NCBI GenBank assembly: GCA_016290875.1
Contig: JAEEVL010000027.1
Span: 1-38,019, forward strand
Source of the DNA: Ruminococcus sp.
GTDB lineage: Bacteria; Bacillota; Clostridia; Oscillospirales; Ruminococcaceae
Reading direction: 5' to 3'
Length of the DNA: 38,019 nucleotides
The notes below the pieces were generated by a model, which was not told the DNA's origin, ran no database searches, and saw only the letters and a list, made by a program, of their open reading frames with translations. The position numbers were made by a program, and so were the translations under genes. This document shows positions 31,857-38,019 of the stretch, one piece after another (position 1 is the stretch's first letter; each line of letters opens with the position of its first letter).

Positions 31857-33404
31857 ATGAAATGTGAAGATATACGAAAAATGGCTCATGACATCATTGA
31901 AAGCGGCGCTGTTGAGTCGGACTATATAGAATACAAGAGATCTGCTGAAACAAGAGGCAGCATACTTAAGACTGCCTGTGCATTCTGCAATAACTATATG
32001 AACCGTGAGATTGGACTTATCTTTATCGGCGTAGAGGAAGTCAACGACGAGGAAAACGGTATCAAAGCAATCCCTATGCGCCCTATATCAGGCATCGACA
32101 CGGGCAATATTGAACCAACAGAAAACGCTTTAAAATCGTTGCTTTCAAACATTACCCCCGTTCCTAAATATCAGCTTATCCAAGATGAAATAGATAGTAG
32201 AACATATATTATTATCGCCGTTGAGCCCGGCAGCGACGGTCCGTATGAGACTAAACAGCAGGCTGAAACCGATAAGTCTATAAAACTGAAGCCCGGCAGG
32301 TATATTCGTGTCCGCCGCGATACAAGGCTTCCTAATAAACGAGAGGAATTCGAACTGCTTAAAAAGTTTGCGGATTTTCATTTTTCATCTGAACTTAACG
32401 AAACTGCAACTATTGACGATCTCAATTATGAATACATGAAGGAATATCTCATAGCTACCAATGCAAAGCCTGATATTCGCTCTATGCCCAAGGTTGATAT
32501 GGCACAAGCAATGGGACTTATCAGCAAAAACGATTACAGCGGTTATCGTGCCAAGAACTTCGCTGTTCTGATGTTTGCGGATAAGCCACAGGAGTTCATT
32601 CCTTATGCTCGAGTTGAGGTCATCCGCGAGGCAGTAGGCACCGACAAAATGGTATCACAGGTGTTTGACGGACCAATCTGGATACAAGCAAAGCGTGTCA
32701 TTGATTACTTTAGCGAGACGATAATGTCCGCATATACAGTTCGTGAGCCCGACCGTGTCGGACACAGAATGGTCTACAATTATCCGCTTGCAATGTTCTC
32801 CGAGCTTGCGACCAACTGTATACTCCATAAGGAATATAGCAGAAAAGAATACATTGGCATTTATATATACAAGGATCATATCTCATTTATCAATCATAAC
32901 AGACCTGTTCCGCCTGTTACAATTGAAGCTATGAATAATGATACTGAGTTCCGTGACAGAGTGTATCTCAATCCTGAGTTGAAGGAAATGTTCTTCTCCC
33001 TTGATTTGATAGAGTCATACGGTTCAGGTATACGCAGAGCAAAAAATGCTATGAAGGAGAATGGTTCTCCGGAGCTTGTCTTTGAGCCAAGCAATGATAC
33101 TGACGACTATACTATGGTTACAGCATATATCAATGAGGAATTTGCAAGAATTCAGGCGGAGGAGAACGAAAAGAACAACCGCCAAGAAAACCGCCAAGAA
33201 AACCGCCAAGAAAAATCTGACAATATAGAAAAAGCTATCATAGAGCAACTACTTCTTGATCCTAAAATCACAAGAAAAAAACTCGCAGTGTTGCTCAATG
33301 TCAGCGAACAAACAATCAGATATCGCCTTGAAAAGCTCCAACGAGAGGGAAAGATATCTCGTAAGGGTTCAACCAAATCCGGAGAATGGATCGTAACAGA
33401 ATAG
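31857..33404 (+). CDS. AlbA_2 / ATP-binding winged-helix protein
   Basis: The 515-residue protein starts with an AlbA_2 (Schlafen-like) domain (SDYIEYKRSAETRGSILKTACAFCNNY, residues about 21-47, with GLIFIGVEE). A GHKL-type ATPase-like domain of the COG2865 family follows (SELATNCILHKEYS, then SLDLIESYGSGIRRAKNAM). A linker with three NRQE repeats (about 441-452) leads to a winged helix (ITRKKLAVLLNVSEQTIRYRLEKLQREGKI). Such proteins act as transcription regulators or in defence. It runs divergently from the four-gene operon and is the last gene before the right end of IME1. GAGGGAACA precedes the ATG. Confidence 0.8.
   Translation: MKCEDIRKMAHDIIESGAVESDYIEYKRSAETRGSILKTACAFCNNYMNREIGLIFIGVEEVNDEENGIKAIPMRPISGIDTGNIEPTENALKSLLSNITPVPKYQLIQDEIDSRTYIIIAVEPGSDGPYETKQQAETDKSIKLKPGRYIRVRRDTRLPNKREEFELLKKFADFHFSSELNETATIDDLNYEYMKEYLIATNAKPDIRSMPKVDMAQAMGLISKNDYSGYRAKNFAVLMFADKPQEFIPYARVEVIREAVGTDKMVSQVFDGPIWIQAKRVIDYFSETIMSAYTVREPDRVGHRMVYNYPLAMFSELATNCILHKEYSRKEYIGIYIYKDHISFINHNRPVPPVTIEAMNNDTEFRDRVYLNPELKEMFFSLDLIESYGSGIRRAKNAMKENGSPELVFEPSNDTDDYTMVTAYINEEFARIQAEENEKNNRQENRQENRQEKSDNIEKAIIEQLLLDPKITRKKLAVLLNVSEQTIRYRLEKLQREGKISRKGSTKSGEWIVTE
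33177..33212 (+). repeat. Three 12-bp in-frame repeats (NRQE)
   Basis: AACCGCCAAGAA is repeated three times in perfect tandem inside the AlbA_2 gene. Each copy encodes Asn-Arg-Gln-Glu in the linker before the winged helix. Copy number is likely variable between strains. Confidence 0.8.
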
Positions 33405-33432
33405 TTCAAAGAGAGGTGCTTACCAAGTAATT

Positions 33433-33473
33433 TGGCACTCGAAATGGCACTCTAAGTGGCACCCGAATGGCAC
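33433..33473. repeat. Phased TGGCAC repeats, right end of IME1
   Basis: TGGCAC occurs at 33433, 33445, 33457 and 33468, spaced 12, 12 and 11 bp, i.e. about one DNA turn. These match the words in the 24-bp arm repeat and are likely protein-binding sites for recombination. The 33,405-33,749 stretch has no gene. Confidence 0.6.
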
Positions 33474-33611
33474 TCGAAACGTGAGCCTCAATGAAGCGAT
33501 TAACACCTCAATGTATAAGAAAATAGCATGGATAAACGCTCCTTTTTCAGAAGTATCCCTGCTATATATTCATTGAACGTTGGTTTACTTTTTGGAGGAC
33601 AATGCGCCACT

Positions 33612-33635
33612 TTTGGCACTTGTTTGGCACTTATT
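33612..33635. repeat. Arm-type repeat, right end of IME1
   Basis: This is an exact 24-bp copy of 19454-19477 with two TGGCACTT words 11 bp apart. It lies 114 bp before the junction att core. Confidence 0.6.
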
Positions 33636-33749
33636 GGTACTAAAAATCGTCTGAAATCGCTTGAAGTTACTATAATTGAAGCTTCAAAAATCCGCGATTT
33701 ACAGCTATTTTCGCATTTTACTAAAAGCTACTAAAATGCTCGGGATTAA

Positions 33750-33772
33750 TTCAATTCCCGTACGGGTCACCA
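33750..33772. repeat. att core repeat at IME1/IME2 junction
   Basis: This is an exact 23-bp copy of the tRNA-Glu 3' end, without the rest of the tRNA. It is the right end of IME1 and the left end of IME2. Confidence 0.9.
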
Positions 33773-33783
33773 TTAATTGGTTA

Positions 33784-33813
33784 CTGCAAATGGCTGATTT
33801 AAGCCATTTGCAG
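33784..33813 (+). terminator. Replacement tRNA terminator carried by IME2
   Basis: A 12-bp perfect stem (33784-33795 with 33802-33813) is followed by TTTTTTATTATTTT. It begins 11 bases after the att core, the same relative place as in IME1, but has a different sequence. Confidence 0.8.
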
Positions 33814-33842
33814 TTTTTTATTATTTTAACCAACTACCCGTA

Positions 33843-33871
33843 ACCACTTACTGACCACTTATTACCACTTT
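33843..33871. repeat. Arm-type repeats, left end of IME2
   Basis: ACCACTTA occurs at 33843 and 33854, and ACCACTTT at 33864, spaced 11 and 10 bp. The words resemble but differ from the TGGCACTT sites of IME1. The nearby CCGCAGAG hairpin (33890-33911) matches the one after int1. Confidence 0.55.
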
Positions 33872-33917
33872 TAACTATTTTCAGATGTGCCGCAGAGTTT
33901 TTGCTCTGCGGTCATTT

Positions 33918-35147
33918 TTATGTCCCGAACTGCTCATCGCCGCGGTTCTGAACGTCGTATTTCACGCACTCCGCAGGCTGATGAGCGAACTTCAGAGCGT
34001 TGGTGATAGCCTCGCAGTTGCGAGCCCTCGCCTCCTGGAACATATGGGAATACAGATTCAAAGTCGTACCTACGACGCTGTGGCCCATATCAGCCGAGAC
34101 CGCCACCACGTCCACTCCCTCGAATATAAGCAGACTCGCGTGCAGGTGACGCAGGGAGTGTATGTTTTTGAAGGGCACTCCCACACGTCCGCAGTAGCCC
34201 TTCAGCCACTCGAACGGCGTCTGCGGATTCATAGGCTCGCCGTTCCACTTCGTGAACAGCCTGTCGTTCTCCACCCACTTTGTCCCGAGCCGTCGCGCCT
34301 CGATAGTCTGCTCCGTTCTGAACCGCCTCAGCAGGTCCATTATTATCACTGGCATCTTAGATACACGCTTGGAGCTCCGCGTCTTGGTGGTGTCAGTGTA
34401 GATACCCTTCTCTGCGGTGTACTGCGAGGTTCGTCTGACGTGGATGAGGTCATTTTCAAAGTCTATGTCCTTCCACTCAAGTCCCAGCATTTCACTGCGG
34501 CGGAATCCGCTGTATATCGCAAGCATAAGGTACAGCTGATACTTCATCGGCTCGTTTTCCAGATTTGCGAACAGAGTCCTCACCTCGTCCAGCGTGAATA
34601 TCTCCTTTTCAAGCTGCTCCTGCTTCGGCACGAACACTCGTCTGCACGGATTGTCGCTCAGCATACCCATTCGTATCGCGTATGTAAACACGTCGCTGAT
34701 GAAGCTCAGGTGGTGGACCGCTGTCTTGCGTGAGAGCGGTTTACCTGTAGTCTCGTTCCTGCCGTTTATCATCATGTCGGTGATGAAACGCTGAATGTCG
34801 CGCGCAGTCAACTTGTCCATTCGCTTGTGTCCCAGTGCAGGATAGACACGCTTGGTGAGCTGTTTCATTCGTGAATACGAGGTCGGTCTGAGGTTGATCT
34901 TCGCGTACTCCTCGAACCACTGCTCAGCAAATCTCTGGAACTTTATCGCTGAAGTGATCTGTCCCCTCATGCACTCTTCCTCGAACAGCACCGCCATTTT
35001 GTTGACTTCCCTCTCAATCTGCCGCGGAGTCATTCCGGGCTCTGGATAATAGCTCCTGTACTGATTGTGCTGCTTGCCGTCGACTCCGTAACCGCAGGAG
35101 ACTCTTATTTCATACGAACCGTTTTTTCTTTTTCTGATAGCCGCCAT
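33918..35147 (-). CDS. int: Tyrosine recombinase/integrase of IME2
   Basis: This 409-residue integrase is colinear with the IME1 enzyme. The catalytic residues are at the same positions: Arg216 (SGFRRSEMLGL), His330, Arg333 (HSLRH), His356 (DMGHS) and Tyr366. The ATG at 35147 follows GGAGG at normal spacing. Most of the catalytic domain is near identical to int1; the arm-binding domain (residues 1-60) and C-terminal tail show more changes. Both recombine at the same 23-bp core, but the arm sites differ, so partial independence is possible. Its promoter lies inside a conserved inverted repeat (35173-35234). Confidence 0.93.
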   Translation of the reverse strand: MAAIRKRKNGSYEIRVSCGYGVDGKQHNQYRSYYPEPGMTPRQIEREVNKMAVLFEEECMRGQITSAIKFQRFAEQWFEEYAKINLRPTSYSRMKQLTKRVYPALGHKRMDKLTARDIQRFITDMMINGRNETTGKPLSRKTAVHHLSFISDVFTYAIRMGMLSDNPCRRVFVPKQEQLEKEIFTLDEVRTLFANLENEPMKYQLYLMLAIYSGFRRSEMLGLEWKDIDFENDLIHVRRTSQYTAEKGIYTDTTKTRSSKRVSKMPVIIMDLLRRFRTEQTIEARRLGTKWVENDRLFTKWNGEPMNPQTPFEWLKGYCGRVGVPFKNIHSLRHLHASLLIFEGVDVVAVSADMGHSVVGTTLNLYSHMFQEARARNCEAITNALKFAHQPAECVKYDVQNRGDEQFGT

Positions 35148-35172
35148 ATATAAAACCTCCGTTCAATAATAC

Positions 35173-35234
35173 GGCGCGTTTCTACCAAGGACATCATACC
35201 ACAATGCGGCAGAAAAGTCCAGCGGAAACGCGCC
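35173..35234. repeat. Inverted repeat enclosing the int2 promoter
   Basis: GGCGCGTTTC (35173-35182) and GAAACGCGCC (35225-35234) are perfect inverted copies 42 bp apart, as in IME1. The sixth base pair has changed from A-T to G-C on both arms. The promoter between them is TGGACT (35216-35221), 17 bp, TATGAT (35193-35198) on the minus strand. Confidence 0.65.
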
Positions 35235-35250
35235 TTTTCGCACTATTTAT

Positions 35251-35442
35251 TTACGCAGTCTCCCCACGCAGATACCTGAGGAACAAGTCCTTGTTGATGA
35301 GATATTTCTTGCCAGCCATGATGTGCGGCACCTGGTCGTTTATGCACATCTGACGGACTCTGTATTCTGTCAGCCCCTCCACCAGTGCAGCTGCTTCCTT
35401 TATGGTCAGCATAACTATTCTTTCCTCGTTGTTTTCACCCAT
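35251..35442 (-). CDS. xis: Excisionase-type helix-turn-helix protein (IME2)
   Basis: The 63-residue protein is nearly identical to the IME1 excisionase from LTIKEAAALVEGL onward, including the recognition helix YRVRQMCINDQVPHIM and the basic wing AGKKYLINKDLF. The start at 35442 (MGENNEERI) is chosen because AAGGAG precedes it; a 12-codon extension upstream is open but has no signal. It lies upstream of int2. Confidence 0.85.
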   Translation of the reverse strand: MGENNEERIVMLTIKEAAALVEGLTEYRVRQMCINDQVPHIMAGKKYLINKDLFLRYLRGETA

Positions 35443-35523
35443 TCTATTCTCCTTTCGCCGAACGTCAGTTGTTCTCACGAATGAATGCTACGGTCATTTT
35501 TATCACTCCCTTCAAAGGTCAAA

Positions 35524-35548
35524 TGGGCACGGTGTTTTACCGTACCCA
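35524..35548 (-). terminator. Terminator-like stem after the 92-aa gene (IME2)
   Basis: A 10-bp stem with one G-T pair (35524-35533 with 35539-35548) occupies the same place as the IME1 terminator at 21188-21215, but the T-tract is weak. Confidence 0.5.
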
Positions 35549-35564
35549 TGCCATTGCTATAATG

Positions 35565-35843
35565 CTATTTCAGATTCTCGCTCCTGCCGAACATCACGTC
35601 TATAATAAGTTCGGCGCAGTCTCGAAAGCCCTGTATGTAGCTTTCCGCTGCCATTGTTTCGGACAGCATTCCCTGCATATCCGTTATGTTGTTGAGCAGC
35701 TTTCTATCGTCAGCCGACAGCCTTTTCTCCAGTGTATCACACATTTCAAGCAGCTCCAGACTTCGCTTTGCATAGTCGGAGTCCTTTCTCACATCGTGCT
35801 GACACGGTATGACGTTTCCATAATACAAATCCTGCAACTTCAT
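35565..35843 (-). CDS. Conserved 92-residue IME protein (IME2)
   Basis: This is the same 92-residue protein as at 21232-21510, starting MKLQDLYYGNVIPC after a perfect AGGAGGTGA. Only a handful of residues differ (for example SDYAKRSLELLEM and NNITDMQGMLSETMAAES). The strong conservation of protein and start signal shows that it is a real gene important for the element. Its function is unknown. It follows a stretch with a broken ORF rather than the relaxase gene directly. Confidence 0.75.
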   Translation of the reverse strand: MKLQDLYYGNVIPCQHDVRKDSDYAKRSLELLEMCDTLEKRLSADDRKLLNNITDMQGMLSETMAAESYIQGFRDCAELIIDVMFGRSENLK

Positions 35844-35954
35844 CGCCGCGGTCACCTCCTGACCAACAATCATACCACAGCTTTCTGTCGAAATCCATTC
35901 ACCAGACTGGACGAATGTTGGCTGTTGATACCGAGCACATCCACTACAAGGATA

Positions 35955-36165
35955 TCAGATTTCACGATACCCTTTGATGATATAGACGCCGTCACGTTTC
36001 GTTACTTCGTCTACTGACCGAACGAATCGTTCTGTCAGCTCATACCTTCCGATATGGATGATTTGAAGGTGCTGCCGTTTCAGCAACGCCTGTCGGTACT
36101 GAACAATCTGTTCACCACCCCATCGTCATGACGGGATATTTCATTCCGCCATAACGAATGTCCAT
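35955..36165 (-). pseudogene. Frameshifted small ORF unique to IME2
   Basis: In the 465-base gap between the 92-aa gene and the relaxase gene, the minus strand from ATG 36165 reads MDIRYGGMKYPVMTMGW and then stops at 36112. A +1 shift near the stop continues GGEQIVQYRQALLKRQHLQ to a stop at 35955, including YELTERFVRSVDEVTKRDG. The second part looks like true coding sequence. IME1 has only about 106 bases here and no counterpart. I cannot name the family. It could be a decayed gene, a sequencing error or programmed frameshifting. Confidence 0.4.
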
Positions 36166-36308
36166 TATGGGAACTCGGTGCTGAGCAAGGACAGAGTGCA
36201 GTCCTGTTTTGGAACTTCGAGTACCGTTACGGTAGTCGAGCTCCGAATATTAACTCACGGACGTTTTACCCATGAGTTAGTTGAGTCCTTGATTCAGGGA
36301 GTCATAGC

Positions 36309-37634
36309 TTATCCCATGTGTATTCCGTGAGCTTCCTTACGCTCTCGTTCCTCGGCAAGTGCTTTGCTGTCAACGTGTTCCCGAGCGTACTCAGTATCGT
36401 CATCGACAGGCTCGTCCTCAATCATCGAAGCCATAGCAACAATGCCACCGACGATATCAGGTGCAGCACTTCTATCAGCACCACCAGTCGGAGCAGTCTG
36501 AAGCCGTGACTTCTGCTCTGCTCTTCGGAGCATTTCAGCTGCGATAAGGTCTGCTCGTTCAGATTCCCAGCCTGTGAGACGAGGTACTCCACCGCCTGAT
36601 CCAGCTTCGATACCTCTGCCGTCACGTTCTGTGACGTCTGCTCCTGTATCTCCTTCCCCTGTTCCAGCAGCTGATTGTATATCGTCTGCTGATTTCGCAG
36701 GTACCGTTCCATCTGTGCGTATGTCATTGTCTCGTCTGTCTGAGCCTTGACATCGAACAGCGTATCTGTCAGAAGTTTCAGCTGCGAGATCAGCGCCAGC
36801 CAGTTGTGTTCCTGGACACAGACCATAGTTGGTATGTCCTGTGTTTCCTCCAAATTCTGCTTGGAGGCTTCTTTCGCTTCTTCGTATTTCGAACTCATAT
36901 TCCATATTCTCCTTCCTGTATTTCGCTTCGTGAAGCTTGTTGTCACGACATCTTCTGCCGTTGGGACAGGTGTATGTGATGTACTTTCGGCTGTCCTCCC
37001 ACTTGACATCGTAGCCACACTGCTTCATGTAGAAGCGGAATTGTTTCTTGCTCTTGGCTCTTTTCATGACCACATCTATTGTATTGATGAGGTCCATTTT
37101 CCAGCTCTCACCTCGCATTGCAACACGATACTCGCCGTTGGTTATACCGTTGCTCTGCTTGTGAATCTCAAGTTTGCTGAGCGTTGTCACTCCATACTTC
37201 TGACATATCTCATCGCTGAGCTGCCGCAGGTCTTGCAGTGTGAACTTGTTTGAGTGGTACTTCAAACCTGTGTTAGCGTTGACTGCATTGAGTATGAAGT
37301 GCGAGTGTATATGGTCGGCGTCGGTGTGAGTTGCCACTACAACCTCATGTCCCGGGAATGCTCTCTCCGCGAACTCAACTGCTATCTTGTGAGCAAGTGC
37401 AGGCTCTATCTTGTAGCCGCTTGGGTGGGACTGGACGAAGTGATAGTACTTCACACCGTCAGTCTTGCCATACATCTCTCTTGTATTTTTGAACTCCTGA
37501 TATGCAGTCGGCAGCAAACAGTTGAGAGCCGACACGAACTTTTTATTGTCAGTTTTATCATCGCGGCAGATGTAGTCCAGACTTTTCTTTCCGCCGCCAC
37601 CGCCTTTCGTGCTTATCGCTGTGACCGTCGCCAC
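36309..37634 (-). CDS. mobA: MOBP-type relaxase of IME2
   Basis: This 441-residue relaxase has likely nucleophile Tyr21 (SLDYICRD) and the metal site H103-T-D-A-D-H108-I-H110-S-H112. The relaxase domain ends near YITYTCPNGRRCRDNKLH, then comes a Gly/Asp/Arg-rich low-complexity region that overlaps the nested gene (36422-36898). The last about 45 residues are conserved with IME1 (TEYAREHVDSKALAEERERKEA). N-terminal residues are more diverged from IME1 (GGGGGKKS). The ATG overlaps the mobC stop. Motifs support activity; nothing is broken. Confidence 0.9.
   Translation of the reverse strand: MATVTAISTKGGGGGKKSLDYICRDDKTDNKKFVSALNCLLPTAYQEFKNTREMYGKTDGVKYYHFVQSHPSGYKIEPALAHKIAVEFAERAFPGHEVVVATHTDADHIHSHFILNAVNANTGLKYHSNKFTLQDLRQLSDEICQKYGVTTLSKLEIHKQSNGITNGEYRVAMRGESWKMDLINTIDVVMKRAKSKKQFRFYMKQCGYDVKWEDSRKYITYTCPNGRRCRDNKLHEAKYRKENMEYEFEIRRSERSLQAEFGGNTGHTNYGLCPGTQLAGADLAAETSDRYAVRCQGSDRRDNDIRTDGTVPAKSADDIQSAAGTGEGDTGADVTERDGRGIEAGSGGGVPRLTGWESERADLIAAEMLRRAEQKSRLQTAPTGGADRSAAPDIVGGIVAMASMIEDEPVDDDTEYAREHVDSKALAEERERKEAHGIHMG
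36422..36898 (-). CDS. Nested coiled-coil membrane protein inside relaxase gene (IME2)
   Basis: This 158-residue frame lies wholly inside the relaxase gene, shifted by one base. It starts MSSKYEEAKEASKQN, with AAGGAG upstream at the same place as in IME1. A long coiled-coil region (rich in Gln/Glu/Leu) leads to SQAGNLNEQT and a C-terminal membrane helix (LLRLVVLIEVLHLISSVALLLWL). Same length, same offset, same terminal LWLR and a shared NW-ALI motif with the IME1 protein argue for a true gene. It probably assists mobilization, as do nested mob genes of some small plasmids. Confidence 0.7.
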   Translation of the reverse strand: MSSKYEEAKEASKQNLEETQDIPTMVCVQEHNWLALISQLKLLTDTLFDVKAQTDETMTYAQMERYLRNQQTIYNQLLEQGKEIQEQTSQNVTAEVSKLDQAVEYLVSQAGNLNEQTLSQLKCSEEQSRSHGFRLLRLVVLIEVLHLISSVALLLWLR

Positions 37635-37945
37635 TATTTCACCTCCCTCAGCAGCTGACCTATCAGCTCCGTGACCTTCCTGTGCTCGTCGAGGAGCGGC
37701 TGAAAGTTGACCGCGGTCAGCCTGTCCATGTTTGCAAGTGTAGCAATCTGATTCAGGTTTCGCCCGATTGCTTTCTGCTGTCGGACTATCTCGTCAATCC
37801 CAGTTGCGATAACAATTTTCTTGCCGAGAGCACACCGCATTATGAAGTCATTCAGCTTCAGTCCGTGCCTCTCAGCGAGCTCATGGATACGCCTGCTTTC
37901 TTCCTCTGTGCAGCGTATCGCTATTGTGGTATTTCGTTTTCTCAT
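37634..37945 (-). CDS. mobC: MobC-type relaxosome accessory protein (IME2)
   Basis: The 103-residue protein has the same length as the IME1 MobC. The N-terminal half TTIAIRCTEEESRRIHELAERHGLKLNDF is ribbon-helix-helix-like, and the motif VRQQKAIGRNLNQIATLANMDRL is conserved. AGGAGG precedes the ATG at 37945. Its stop overlaps the relaxase ATG. It lies 51 bp from the oriT hairpin at the window end. Confidence 0.9.
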   Translation of the reverse strand: MRKRNTTIAIRCTEEESRRIHELAERHGLKLNDFIMRCALGKKIVIATGIDEIVRQQKAIGRNLNQIATLANMDRLTAVNFQPLLDEHRKVTELIGQLLREVK

Positions 37946-37989
37946 ATTATCTACCTCCTGACTTTTGTTGGTGTATGCCTATGAATTGA

Positions 37990-38019
37990 AGTGGGTTCGG
38001 GCTTCTGCCCGACAAGCAA
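37990..38019. other. Partial oriT of IME2
   Basis: The hairpin TCGGGC-TTCT-GCCCGA (37997-38012) followed by CAAGCAA matches the first IME1 oriT hairpin (23303-23318) and its flank. The loop is identical and the closing pair is changed from G-C to C-G. The window ends inside the site. Confidence 0.6.

Larger units (their letters stand above)
19389..33772. mobile_element. Integrative mobilizable element 1 (IME1), about 14.4 kb
   Basis: The element lies between two identical 23-bp copies of the tRNA-Glu 3' end. The integrase gene is next to the left copy. In order from the left come int, xis, a 92-aa gene, relaxase (with nested gene), mobC, oriT, an AAA ATPase gene, a sigma-like gene, then the accessory genes (25935-33404), and the right-end arm repeats. 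There are no conjugation (type IV secretion) genes, so transfer would need a helper. The accessory segment is visibly more AT-rich than the backbone, suggesting separate acquisition. Confidence 0.88.
33773..38019. mobile_element. Integrative mobilizable element 2 (IME2), truncated by window end
   Basis: The element starts at the junction att core. It has int, xis, the 92-aa gene, the relaxase with nested gene, mobC and the start of oriT, in the same order and strand as IME1. The remainder, including its right att, is outside the window. Its genes resemble those of IME1 but are clearly diverged, so this is a second related element and not a recent duplication. Confidence 0.88.

Noticed and set aside
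33177..33212. CRISPR or satellite-type repeat
   Set aside because: The 12-bp units are contiguous, without spacers, and in frame inside a gene. No CRISPR array was seen anywhere in the window.
33528..33734. 68-codon plus-strand ORF near the right end of IME1
   Set aside because: It overlaps the arm repeats, has no ribosome binding site and no recognisable protein pattern.
33918..34733. 282-codon plus-strand ORF antisense to int2
   Set aside because: It is a shadow of the integrase gene with high GC third positions; the integrase has all catalytic residues.
35469..36017. 182-codon plus-strand ORF across the 92-aa gene of IME2
   Set aside because: It is antisense to a well-supported conserved gene and its protein has no recognisable features.

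Overview
The window looks like a chromosomal segment of a Gram-positive, anaerobic clostridial bacterium, most likely a Ruminococcus-type member of the Oscillospiraceae. The clues are an [FeFe]-hydrogenase maturase (HydF), strong AGGAGG-type ribosome binding sites, near-consensus TTGACA/TATAAT promoters, a SpoVAE homologue and a clostridial style of mobilizable element. The genus is an inference; no rRNA is present.

Positions 1-13,552 (almost all on the minus strand) hold a complete arginine biosynthesis cluster: argG, argH, argC, argJ, argB, argD and argF. Together these make every step from glutamate (ArgJ recycling acetyl groups) to arginine. Unexpected small genes sit between them: a cupin, a GNAT acetyltransferase, a two-helix membrane protein, a CdiI_3-type protein, two paralogous bacterial-PH-like membrane proteins and a LURP-one-like protein. 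A perfect ARG-box palindrome lies just upstream of the argG promoter. A hairpin-rich MITE-like repeat lies upstream of argH.

Positions 13,553-19,388 turn to the plus strand: an L-lactate/malate dehydrogenase family gene (with a malate-type Arg at the specificity position), hydF, a small membrane protein, an unpaired mazF toxin and spoVAE. Two minus-strand orphan prepilin-like genes follow, then tRNA-Met and tRNA-Glu.

Positions 19,389-38,019 are a tandem array of two related integrative mobilizable elements (IMEs) inserted at the 3' end of tRNA-Glu. A 23-bp repeat of the tRNA 3' end (19366-19388 and 33750-33772) bounds element 1 (about 14.4 kb). Element 2 starts after the second copy and runs off the window inside its oriT. 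Both share the same backbone: tyrosine integrase, excisionase, a 92-aa protein, a MOBP-type relaxase with a second gene nested in another frame, MobC and an oriT hairpin. Element 1 also has an AAA ATPase and a sigma-like regulator.

The accessory part of element 1 (25,935-33,404) is visibly AT-rich. It carries a four-gene operon: a helical protein, a GHKL ATPase fused to a DUF3883 nuclease-like domain, a paralogue of the first protein, and an ApeA-type HEPN ribonuclease. A divergent AlbA_2/ATP-binding protein gene lies next to it. This is the best candidate for an undescribed (probably anti-phage) system. Comparing the two IMEs within the window also reveals conserved non-coding structures: an oriT hairpin, an inverted repeat wrapped around the integrase promoter, replacement tRNA terminators and arm-type repeats.
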